DNA from: an uncultured Clostridia bacterium
GTDB lineage: Bacteria > Bacillota > Clostridia > Christensenellales > Borkfalkiaceae
NCBI GenBank assembly: GCA_947624225.1
Contig: CANQJF010000009.1
Span: 1-55,259, forward strand
Direction of reading: 5' to 3'
Length of the DNA: 55,259 bases
Every line of letters begins with the position of its first letter. Within the stretch, counting starts at the first letter, position 1. This document shows, piece by piece, positions 25,527 to 33,195 of this stretch. Under the pieces are notes generated by a model. That model did not search any database. It was not told the DNA's origin and was given only the letters and a program-made list of their open reading frames with translations. The position numbers and the translations under genes were made by a program.

Positions 25527-28500
25527 ATGAAGAAACTGAAAATCGCATCCCTGCTCCTGTTGGGCGGGTGTGTTTTCACAATGTCGGCGGGCCTTGCGGC
25601 ATGCGGCGGGAATACCCCCGAAACACCCAAGGTCGAGAGCGGCAGCTCCACAACGCTCATCACCGACAAGGCGCCCGATGAGTTGTCCCCGGAAAACGTA
25701 ATCTATGCGTTCCTGCAAAAGCAGAGCGAGCTGGGTAGCTACAAGATCACCGCCGAGGGCACGGCCGTCGCAAGTCTCGCGGGCTATGAACAGGACATTC
25801 ACAACATCACCTACAAAAAGGGCGAGGATTACCTCAACCAAGCCTCGTCGGATTCCGTGCTCGTCAAGATGAAGCACCAATCTTTCTCCAAGAACGGCAA
25901 AGTCGTCTACCGCGACGCCTTCGAGGGCGATATGAAAGTCGCCGAAAAGTCAGAGTACACCAAGGTATACGGCTTCACGGCCGATGACATCACCATCGGC
26001 GGCTACATCATCAACGCCAAGACGCTCCGCTATGTCTCCTTGGAGAGCACGGAGGGGGATACCTTTACATACTACATGCGCCTCGCGGGCGACCAATCCG
26101 TCGAGAGCGGCGCGGCGACGGAATCGGCCACCTCGGCGATCCGCCTGCAATCCAAGGCCTATGGCTCCCTCGACAACCTGCCCGCCTATTCCGACGTGGA
26201 TCTCACACTCACCATCAAGAAGGACTGGACGCCCGTTTCCTACACCTCCTCCTGCTCCTATGAGGCCAAGAAGGTGTTCAACATGAGCGTGGAGCAGACG
26301 ATTGTCTCCACCTACTCAGACATCAACGGGGAGTTCGAGCTCCCCGATGCCGCGGCATTCAACGACATGATCGGCGAACAGCCCTCGGAAGTCAAGCCCT
26401 CCGCGGGGGAGCCCGGCGCACTCATGGAGATGACCTCCGCGCTCGGCAAGGTAATGGATGAATCCCACGCGCTCGCTCTGCCCGTCTCTGTGGGCATCGA
26501 GGCGTTCGGCGCGCCTTTCACCATTGAGGGGGACATGTCCTTGAAGATCAAGCAGGAGGCGTTGCAAAAGGGGGCGCTCACCGATGCTTTCACGCTCGGC
26601 CTCACCCTCGATCTCTCCTCCGTTCCGTTTGTCTCCACGCTTGCGAACACGCTCACGGTGCGCTATCCCGGCGACGGCGTGCTCATCTTCACGCTCGCCA
26701 ACAAGACGGAGACCGCGACAGACACGGTCATGACGTACACGGCCGAGCTCGGCGACTTGTTTGCCTCCGAAGCGGGCTCCGAAGAGACGCCCTCCGAGGA
26801 GACGCCCTCTCTTCCCGCATTGTTGGAGAAATCGATTGCCATCGAAAAGACGGAGACGGGCTACAAGATCACATTGCAGGACGACGTCGTCACCAAATTG
26901 AACGATACGTTTGAGAATCTTCTCGCAAAACTCGAAGAAAAGCTCACGGCGACGGTGGGCGATTTGCACGGCTATCTCCGCTCCCTGCTCGACGCCACGT
27001 TTACCGAGGTCACGGTGGATCTAAGCGGCCTCGACGCGACCACGGGGATCTCCGTTTTGGTCAAAGGCACGCCCGCCGAGAACATCACCAAGGGCGAAAA
27101 TATTGATGTTTCCATCGATTTCAAACTCTTCGGCGGTGCATTCTCGACTCCGTTTACGGGTGATATCAATATCTATCTCACGCCCGCGGCGCTCCTCAGC
27201 TCCGACCGCTATGCCGTTGCACAGGGCTCTCTGCATCTCGATCTCACGCCCGCGGCACCGCTTCTCCAGATGTTCGGAGCCTTCGGCAGCATGATCCCAG
27301 ATATTCCTTCTTGGCTCAGCGCCGATTTGAACAGCCTCGACGTCTATTATCTTGGCGACGGCGTTCTGACGCTTGCGCTCAACAATGCGGCGGGGAACCC
27401 CGTCTTTATGACCGACCTCGATTTGAAGCAGTACTTCTCGACGGAGCCTGCACCGGACGGCGAGACAAGCGGCGAAAGCGGCGAGACAGGCGGCGAAAGC
27501 GGAGAAACAGGCGGGACGCAGGGCACGCAGGGGTTGCAGCTCCCGCAGATCATCTTTGAGATCAAGGAGAACGGCTTCTCGGTCTCCCTTGGCGAGAACC
27601 TCGTGCAGGCGCTCAATGCCGCTTACGGAGCACTCGTGCAGACGGCGGTGGATTCCATCACGGCCGCCGCGGGCGGTGGTTTTATGGGTAGCATTGCAGG
27701 GCAAATGATTGACGGTTGGCTCGGCGCCGAGATCACGGGCGCGGGGATCTTTGTCGGCAGAAATGATGACGGCAAGGTGACGTTCGGCCTCACGATCAAT
27801 GGCAAGCCCACCAGCACTCCCGACAAGGATTATTCCGAAAGAGCTCTTCTCTCCATCACGCTCAACCACCTCGGCGAGTTGGAAAGCGCAGAGCAGGAAA
27901 AAGTCCTTGCGCTTGGCGATACCGTCAAAAATCTTCGCGCGATGAACGAGAAGGCAGCGGCATACGACGCACAGGTGCAAAAGTTCATCGACGAAATGGA
28001 TGTTTCCGAGGACGGCTATGAGAAATACGTCGAGGCCGTCACCGCCATGCAAGAAAAGATCGCTGCCGAGGTTGACGGCGTGAAATCGCTCATGGCGACC
28101 AAGTCCTATCTTGCAGAAACGACTGTCGGCGAAGGAAAGTCCACCATTCTTCTTCTCACCGCTGAGCTCTACCATGAACGTGTGGAGACCTTCCAATCAA
28201 AGGTGGAGTCCATTGATGTGAACTCCGAAGAGGCCGAATGGGACGCACTCAACGCTCTGTACGAAAAGGCCGCGACTACTTCGGGTATCTCCATCCCCGC
28301 GATCGGGGGGAACAAGGTTCTCGAACAGGCAGTTGGCGATGCGACGCTCGAAAGCTATCTTGCAAAGCGCAAAACGCACGAAACACAGATTGCGACCGAG
28401 CTGAAAGCGGAGATCGGCAAAGCCACGGCGACATTCAATGAGGCTACGGATCGCGAAGGTTGGACAAATGCACTCACCAAGATCGTGAAAGAGTTCAAGC

Positions 28501-29216
28501 CCGTCTACGACAAACTTTCCAACGCTATGAAGGCGACCACGGGATATCAAGAGTTTGTCGAACTGGTCTATGAAAAGAACATCGACGAGGCGACGGCGGA
28601 GTACAAAACGGTCAAAGGCGAGTTGGAAGAGTTGATCAAGCAGGGCAAAGAGGCGAAGATCGAAGACCTTCTTAAAACAATGAAGAAGCTCTCCGCGGCT
28701 TACGCCTGGTACAACGGCAACGATTATTGGACGTCCAATCTGCACAATGGTACCACGATGGCGTGGGGAAATACGTGGGTGACCTCTTTGAAGCCGACTT
28801 GGCTCGCGGAAACCGAACAAACAGCACTTGACCAAAAAGTCGCCGCTCTCACCGAGCTGAACAGAGAACTCATCAAAGGCGAAACGGAAAAGACCGTCGC
28901 GATCGCGCTCAAGGACGTCATCAAACAGGCAGGCCAAGAGCTCTACGCCGAAATCGGAGAATGCATGATCGACGGCGAAGACGGGACGAAGTGGGATTTC
29001 GCCAAATTCGATTCGGAAAGCGATGAGGACAATGCTGCCTTGCTCGAACAGCTCCACGGATTCCGCTTCATGTTCTCCAGGGTGCTTCCGACGAAGGAAG
29101 GCAATGCGATTTGGGATAGCGATGCAGATCTGAAAAAGTTCGCGAGCCTTTTCGTCCAGTGTGAAAGGGAATTTGCGGCCTATCTCGCCAAGAACGCCGA
29201 GGAACTGCAGGCTTGA
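25527..29216 (+). CDS. Giant lipoprotein (1229 residues) with a duplicated beta-rich module and a long helical C-terminus
   Basis: The signal peptide ends in a lipobox (LAA-C26). Residues about 50-270 form a beta-rich domain resembling LolA/LppX-type barrels. Two related modules follow (about 320-520 and 530-790), each with a DGVL strand, a Glu/Ser/Thr- or Gly-rich linker, and a helix such as KLNDTFENLLAKLEEKL or ALNAAYGALVQTAVDSI. A linker rich in GETGGESGETGG sits near residue 650. From about 790 to the end it is helical and charged. No family is recognised and no catalytic site is seen. The start at 25527 follows AAGGAGG. It is a stand-alone gene with its own promoter and terminator. Confidence 0.8.
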   Translation: MKKLKIASLLLLGGCVFTMSAGLAACGGNTPETPKVESGSSTTLITDKAPDELSPENVIYAFLQKQSELGSYKITAEGTAVASLAGYEQDIHNITYKKGEDYLNQASSDSVLVKMKHQSFSKNGKVVYRDAFEGDMKVAEKSEYTKVYGFTADDITIGGYIINAKTLRYVSLESTEGDTFTYYMRLAGDQSVESGAATESATSAIRLQSKAYGSLDNLPAYSDVDLTLTIKKDWTPVSYTSSCSYEAKKVFNMSVEQTIVSTYSDINGEFELPDAAAFNDMIGEQPSEVKPSAGEPGALMEMTSALGKVMDESHALALPVSVGIEAFGAPFTIEGDMSLKIKQEALQKGALTDAFTLGLTLDLSSVPFVSTLANTLTVRYPGDGVLIFTLANKTETATDTVMTYTAELGDLFASEAGSEETPSEETPSLPALLEKSIAIEKTETGYKITLQDDVVTKLNDTFENLLAKLEEKLTATVGDLHGYLRSLLDATFTEVTVDLSGLDATTGISVLVKGTPAENITKGENIDVSIDFKLFGGAFSTPFTGDINIYLTPAALLSSDRYAVAQGSLHLDLTPAAPLLQMFGAFGSMIPDIPSWLSADLNSLDVYYLGDGVLTLALNNAAGNPVFMTDLDLKQYFSTEPAPDGETSGESGETGGESGETGGTQGTQGLQLPQIIFEIKENGFSVSLGENLVQALNAAYGALVQTAVDSITAAAGGGFMGSIAGQMIDGWLGAEITGAGIFVGRNDDGKVTFGLTINGKPTSTPDKDYSERALLSITLNHLGELESAEQEKVLALGDTVKNLRAMNEKAAAYDAQVQKFIDEMDVSEDGYEKYVEAVTAMQEKIAAEVDGVKSLMATKSYLAETTVGEGKSTILLLTAELYHERVETFQSKVESIDVNSEEAEWDALNALYEKAATTSGISIPAIGGNKVLEQAVGDATLESYLAKRKTHETQIATELKAEIGKATATFNEATDREGWTNALTKIVKEFKPVYDKLSNAMKATTGYQEFVELVYEKNIDEATAEYKTVKGELEELIKQGKEAKIEDLLKTMKKLSAAYAWYNGNDYWTSNLHNGTTMAWGNTWVTSLKPTWLAETEQTALDQKVAALTELNRELIKGETEKTVAIALKDVIKQAGQELYAEIGECMIDGEDGTKWDFAKFDSESDEDNAALLEQLHGFRFMFSRVLPTKEGNAIWDSDADLKKFASLFVQCEREFAAYLAKNAEELQA

Positions 29217-29239
29217 TGCCGCGGAAAGACAACAGATTA

Positions 29240-29269
29240 TCCCCCGCGCTCTGTCGCGGGGGATTTTTT
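29240..29269 (+). terminator. Intrinsic terminator after the giant lipoprotein gene
   Basis: A 9-bp GC stem (29240-29248 with 29255-29263), a 6-nt loop and six T's, 24 nt past the stop codon. Confidence 0.92.
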
Positions 29270-29326
29270 GCGGCCCGTGCAGGGGGCCAAGTAAAAAAAT
29301 ATTTGCAATCGGAGGGGCGGGAGGAG

Positions 29327-29354
29327 TTGCATCGCGGGGGAGATGTGCTATAAT
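29327..29354 (+). promoter_or_regulatory. Promoter of the ASCH gene
   Basis: TTGCAT (29327-29332), 16 nt, TATAAT (29349-29354), 37 nt before the start codon. Confidence 0.7.
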
Positions 29355-29391
29355 AAAGGGGAGATGCGTGATCGCAAACCGGGAGGAACAT

Positions 29392-29829
29392 ATGAAAAAG
29401 CATGACGGCAGGCCCGAGAGGGCGAACGGCGGGGGCTCAAACTTGCACGGCGGCGCCGATGTCCGCGAGAACGCCACGGAGATGCGCCTCGCCGATTGGC
29501 CTTTTGAGCAGATGAAACGGGGGGAAAAGACGGTGGAGGTGCGCCTCTATGATGAAAAGCGCCGCAAGCTCCGGGAGGGAGACCTCATTTATTTTTACCG
29601 CGCCGACCGCTCCGAATGCCTCTCCGCGCGCGTGAAAGCGCTCCACATTGCGCCGACGTTCGGGGCGCTGTTTGCGCTGCCAAACATGCTTTCTAAGGCA
29701 GGGTTCTCAGACATGCCCCCCTCCGATGCGGTCAAATGCATGTATAAGTACTACACCGAGGCACAGGAGATGCAGTGGGGCGTGCTCGGGATCGAGCTGG
29801 ATTTCGGCGGAAGTCCCTGCCCGGAGTAA
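29392..29829 (+). CDS. ASCH domain protein
   Basis: This 145-residue cytoplasmic protein has a basic N-terminal leader of about 30 residues. The ASCH fold follows, with PFEQMKRGEKTVEVRLYDEKRRKLREGDLIYF (written here as the family's typical K-T-[VI]-E-x-R and GD-x-I-x-F pattern) and a C-terminal helix-strand unit ending GVLGIELDF. ASCH domains belong to the PUA-like superfamily and are thought to bind RNA; one is reported to hydrolyse N4-acetylcytidine. The start at 29392 follows GGGAGGA. It lies 68 nt before a phosphoesterase gene. Confidence 0.85.
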   Translation: MKKHDGRPERANGGGSNLHGGADVRENATEMRLADWPFEQMKRGEKTVEVRLYDEKRRKLREGDLIYFYRADRSECLSARVKALHIAPTFGALFALPNMLSKAGFSDMPPSDAVKCMYKYYTEAQEMQWGVLGIELDFGGSPCPE

Positions 29830-29836
29830 ACAAAAA

Positions 29837-29854
29837 AAGGCCGAGCTCGGCCTT
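29837..29854. repeat. Perfect 18-bp palindrome between the ASCH and phosphoesterase genes
   Basis: AAGGCCGAGCTCGGCCTT is fully self-complementary. An A-run precedes it on the plus strand, so it has the terminator layout only for minus-strand transcription; on the plus strand there is no T-run. Confidence 0.6.
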
Positions 29855-29897
29855 AAACCAAAAGATGCGCGGGGGAAACCCACAAAAGGAGGGGACT

Positions 29898-30584
29898 ATG
29901 ATCTACATCACAGGCGACACGCACGGGCAGACCGATTTTGCAAAACTCTTGCACTTCGCGGACGACCACCCCACGCTGACCAAGCAGGATTTCATGATCG
30001 TGTGCGGGGATTTCGGCGGCGTTTGGAGCGAGCGCGGCCTGCAAACGACGCTCCTCATGTATGCGCGCCTGCCCTTTACCACCCTCTTCGTGGATGGCAA
30101 TCACGAGAACTTCGATATGTTGAATTCCTATCCCGTGGAAATTTGGAAAGGCGGCAAAGTGCATAAAATCAGCCCGGACATCATCCATTTGATGCGCGGG
30201 CAGGTCTTTGAGATCGAGGGGAGCACGTTTTTCACCTTCGGCGGCGCGACCAGCATCGACCGCTATCTCCGTACGGAGGGGGTAAGCTGGTGGCCGCAGG
30301 AGCTCCCGAGCTATGCCGAGTTCGAGGAGGGCGTAAATAGCCTCGCGCGCTATGCCAATCGGGTGGATTTCATCGTCACGCACTCTTGCGACGAGAGGGC
30401 GCTGTGGTATCCGCCGTTGCGGGAGCGGGGCGTTAAAATGCAGACCTATCCCGAGAATCAGATGTTGTCTTATTTTCAGGACATCGTGCGCTATCGGCAC
30501 TGGTATTTCGGGCATTACCACATGGACGGCGACTTGACGGAGGACAAAACGGTGCTGTATCAACGCATCCTCCGCATCCTTTAA
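29898..30584 (+). CDS. Cytoplasmic calcineurin-like metallophosphoesterase
   Basis: This 228-residue enzyme has the full dinuclear metal site: D7-x-H9 in ITGDTHG, GDFGG near 37-41, GNHEN near 73, THS near 160 and GHYH near 203. There is no signal peptide. Family members cleave phosphomono- or diesters; the substrate is unknown. The start at 29898 follows AAAGGAGGGG; the longer frame from 29775 overlaps the ASCH gene and the palindrome. Probably co-transcribed with the ASCH gene. Confidence 0.9.
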   Translation: MIYITGDTHGQTDFAKLLHFADDHPTLTKQDFMIVCGDFGGVWSERGLQTTLLMYARLPFTTLFVDGNHENFDMLNSYPVEIWKGGKVHKISPDIIHLMRGQVFEIEGSTFFTFGGATSIDRYLRTEGVSWWPQELPSYAEFEEGVNSLARYANRVDFIVTHSCDERALWYPPLRERGVKMQTYPENQMLSYFQDIVRYRHWYFGHYHMDGDLTEDKTVLYQRILRIL

Positions 30585-30589
30585 AGGCC

Positions 30590-30735
30590 CTTGCCCCCTC
30601 CATGGGGGAGGATATTCACAAAATTTGTTTTCTTACGTTGTCATACCGAAAAGGGCAACGCCCTTTGAGTGTATCCCCTCAAACGAAGTCCGCGAGCTAC
30701 CTCCATGGGGTAGGGGTGGGGTGGCGACCAAGGTA
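30590..30735. repeat. Repeat family B copy 3, interrupted by a TGTCATACCG unit
   Basis: One end (CCTTGCCCCCTCCATGGGGG, 30592 on) and the other (GGTGGGGTGGCGACCAAGG, ending 30733) match the family B repeat. Between them lie TGTCATACCGAA (30639) and a 26-nt unit (30667-30692) identical to 25274-25299. It fills the 159-nt gap between convergent genes. Confidence 0.75.
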
Positions 30736-30743
30736 TGACGGCA

Positions 30744-31496
30744 TCAGGACTTCTTTTTGTGAAAGGCCCGATAGACGGAAACCGAGAGGTAGATCGCGCA
30801 AAGGATCCCCGCAACTGCCGTGAGGATCCAAAAAATCGTGTCATGAAAGGGCCCCGCGCCGAGATCGGAAACGAGAAGCCCGCCCACGTCAAAAAGAAAG
30901 TGCACGCCCACGCATGCCCAAACATTTTCCGTGATGCAGACCATGACGCCAAACATCACACCAAGCAAAAATGTATAGCCCATTTGAGACATGGTAGTGC
31001 CCAATGACGCGCCCGAAAAGAGATTTAAGATGTGGATCAGCGAAAACAGCGCCGCGGAGAGCAGCACCGACAAGAAAAATTCTCCCTTGATATTCTTAAA
31101 TTTTTCTCGGAGGAAGGGGAGCAGCAGCGCGCGGAAAAAGAGCTCCTCCACGAGCGCCACGGTGAAACATTTTATGAGAAAGATCCATAGGAGGTCAAGC
31201 CGCTCGATGCGCGCCGCCCCCGTGATGAGCGCGGAAAAGGGGAAATTCGCGAGCGCCACGGCAAAGCACGGCAAGCTCCAAACAAACGCAAAGAGCGCCT
31301 TTCGCCCAAACACGCAAGGCGGCTTTCCCCAGAGCGAGACGAGCAAAAAGGCCGCGATCATGAGCCGCGGCAGCGTCTCGCAAAAGAGCTGCACAAACCG
31401 CTCTTCCCAGGGGAACAGCGCCGGGAATGCACAGATGGCGACCGCCGCGAGCGAGAGGAAAAACAGAGCGCCCGCGACGACCTTACGAGCCTTCAT
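30744..31496 (-). CDS. CPBP family intramembrane glutamic endopeptidase
   Basis: This 250-residue membrane protein has about seven helices and the CPBP (CAAX protease and bacteriocin-processing) motifs: EELFFRALLLPFLR, FSLIHILNLF and HFLFDVGG. Members cleave peptides within the membrane or process bacteriocins; the target here is unknown. The ATG at 31496 is chosen because AGGAGG lies 5 nt upstream inside the lgt 3' end; the frames overlap by 14 nt, so translation is probably coupled to lgt. Confidence 0.88.
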   Translation of the reverse strand: MKARKVVAGALFFLSLAAVAICAFPALFPWEERFVQLFCETLPRLMIAAFLLVSLWGKPPCVFGRKALFAFVWSLPCFAVALANFPFSALITGAARIERLDLLWIFLIKCFTVALVEELFFRALLLPFLREKFKNIKGEFFLSVLLSAALFSLIHILNLFSGASLGTTMSQMGYTFLLGVMFGVMVCITENVWACVGVHFLFDVGGLLVSDLGAGPFHDTIFWILTAVAGILCAIYLSVSVYRAFHKKKS

Positions 31497-32274
31497 GGGG
31501 AGCCTCCTGTATGCGGCGCGCAAGGAAAAACCGATAAAATAGCGCAAACGCGATCCCCACCGCGATTAGCACAATGGACAGGAACTGCGAAGGAGAGAGG
31601 GCACCCATGCCCGAGATCCCCCTGTCATCGGCCCGCGCAAACTCGATGAAAAACCGCCAAATTCCATAGAGAATGAGGTATAAACTCAAATTATAGAAAT
31701 GCTTTCGGCGGTAAATGAGAAGAAACATGAGCACCGCGAGCACGAACAAAAAGATCGCCTCAAAGAGCTGAACGGGGACGCGCTTTTGCCACGTGCCGTC
31801 GACGAGGAGTTCGATCCCATACCAAGCGTCCGTCGTCTGCCCATAGCAGCAGCCCTCAAACAGACAGCCCAGTCTCCCGAATGCGTGCGCGAGCGCAACG
31901 CAAGGTGCGGCCAAAGAGAGGACCTTCACGAGTTCGCGGATATGCTCCTTGTCCTTGCAAAAAAGTTTCCCGAGAAGAAAATACACGGCAAGAAAGACCA
32001 TGGTGCCCCCGATCAGCCCGCCATAAAAGGTGGCACCCGTGCCCCAAACAAAGGTGCCGTTTTCGAGAAATTCCCAAAAGGATTCCGTGAGAACGGCAAA
32101 AATGTAGCCGAGGATCAGGCCGATTGCCGCGGACAGAACGGTGATGTTAAATACCTTGGCGCTCACGCCCGCGCGGGCAGAGCAGAGACGGCCGGCCGCC
32201 ATCCCTGCCAGAACGCCCATAAAAATCATCCAAAGATATAGGTCTAAGCCCAAAAATTCCGTGTGGGGAAACAT
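31483..32274 (-). CDS. lgt: Prolipoprotein diacylglyceryl transferase
   Basis: Lgt (263 residues) transfers diacylglycerol from phosphatidylglycerol to the lipobox cysteine in the cytoplasmic membrane. The signature HAFGRLGCLFEGCCYG is present, along with GFYGGLIGG-type (FYGGLIGGT) and RFFIEFARADD segments, and about seven helices. The start at 32274 (MFPHTEFLG) follows GGAGAGG. It fits this window, which encodes at least eight probable lipoproteins. It precedes the CPBP gene in a two-gene minus-strand operon. Confidence 0.95.
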   Translation of the reverse strand: MFPHTEFLGLDLYLWMIFMGVLAGMAAGRLCSARAGVSAKVFNITVLSAAIGLILGYIFAVLTESFWEFLENGTFVWGTGATFYGGLIGGTMVFLAVYFLLGKLFCKDKEHIRELVKVLSLAAPCVALAHAFGRLGCLFEGCCYGQTTDAWYGIELLVDGTWQKRVPVQLFEAIFLFVLAVLMFLLIYRRKHFYNLSLYLILYGIWRFFIEFARADDRGISGMGALSPSQFLSIVLIAVGIAFALFYRFFLARRIQEAPHEGS

Positions 32275-32299
32275 TTTCCTCTCCTTGACGGTTTGACAA

Positions 32300-32339
32300 A
32301 CCCCCGACATCTATCCAAGACATCGGGGGTGGTTTTTTT
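32300..32339. terminator. Hairpin between the cohesin gene and lgt
   Basis: ACCCCCGA and TCGGGGGT arms enclose 15 nt. Seven T's follow on the plus strand; on the minus strand only TTTG follows, so as a terminator of the minus-strand cohesin gene it is imperfect and may allow read-through into lgt. Confidence 0.55.
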
Positions 32340-32372
32340 GCAACGGATTTTCGCCATCCTTAACACGGCCGC

Positions 32373-33179
32373 TTAGTGATCCGACTTGCGTTTTTTCAGC
32401 ATTACGACTGCCGCACCCACAACGAGAACTGCAAGCGCCACGCCGCTTCCCGCACCGATCGCGCCGAAGCAACCTTCCGACGAGTCGCTGCCGCCCTGGT
32501 TGCCCTGGCTCCCTTGATTGCCTTGGTTGCCCTGCTCGCCTTGGTTCCCTTGGCCGCCCTGGTTGCCCTGTTCGCCTTGGTTCCCTTGGTTGCCTTGCTC
32601 GCCCTGATTGCCCTGATTGCCCTCGCCTTGGCCGGGTTCGGGTTCGGGCTCCTCTGTCTTTTCCACAACACTCACCGCGCCATCGACAAAACTAAATGTC
32701 ACGTGAGCCAAATCGCAATCGATGATACTGCCGTCGGGGTCTACCACCGAGATAAAGGCGCTCCCCAAGGGGGCATTGTCTTTTACGGTGAAGGACAGTG
32801 TGCAAAGCACGCCCGTTTTCGTGATGTTGGTGGTCGACAAAGTATCATCCCACATCAAACGGAAGCCATCGGCCGCGTAATTGTTGCCAAACAAAGGATC
32901 GGACAAGAGCCCCTTATCCGTGGCATTCACGAGCGTCAGCCTGTCCTTGTCATAGTCAAGTTCGAGAACGGCGGCGACGATCCCCGGGTTCTTGGTGATG
33001 GAGATCTCAACCTCCACAGTCTGCCCCGCGGAGGCAGAAACTGTTCCGACTCTGATCTCTCCGGCTTCGGCGGCGGCAGAGACCTTTGCAGAGTTCGGCA
33101 GGAAGGCGGGCACAAGGGCCAAGACAAACGCGAGCACCAATCCTGCCAGCAGAGCACATTTCTTCATGGTTTTTTTCAT
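32373..33179 (-). CDS. Membrane-anchored cohesin-domain protein with collagen-like linker
   Basis: This 268-residue protein has a signal peptide to about residue 37. A cohesin-type beta-sandwich follows (about 40-175: VGTVSASAGQTVEVEISIT, AVLELDYDKDRLTLV, GVLCTLSFTVKD). Next come a Glu/Pro stretch and a low-complexity linker of GNQGEQ units (about 185-230). The tail is SSEGC, a Gly-rich helix (VALAVLVVGAAVVML) and KKRKSDH, a cell-envelope anchor without LPXTG. Cohesins bind dockerins, and a dockerin protein is encoded 16 nt upstream in the same operon. AAGGAGA precedes the start. Confidence 0.88.
   Translation of the reverse strand: MKKTMKKCALLAGLVLAFVLALVPAFLPNSAKVSAAAEAGEIRVGTVSASAGQTVEVEISITKNPGIVAAVLELDYDKDRLTLVNATDKGLLSDPLFGNNYAADGFRLMWDDTLSTTNITKTGVLCTLSFTVKDNAPLGSAFISVVDPDGSIIDCDLAHVTFSFVDGAVSVVEKTEEPEPEPGQGEGNQGNQGEQGNQGNQGEQGNQGGQGNQGEQGNQGNQGSQGNQGGSDSSEGCFGAIGAGSGVALAVLVVGAAVVMLKKRKSDH
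32492..32634 (-). repeat. Tandem repeat encoding the Gly-Asn-Gln-Gly-Glu-Gln linker
   Basis: An in-frame array of imperfect 9-nt units coding for G-[NEG]-Q triplets inside the cohesin gene. Such arrays change length easily by slippage. Confidence 0.85.
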
Positions 33180-33195
33180 TTATTTCTCCTTATAT

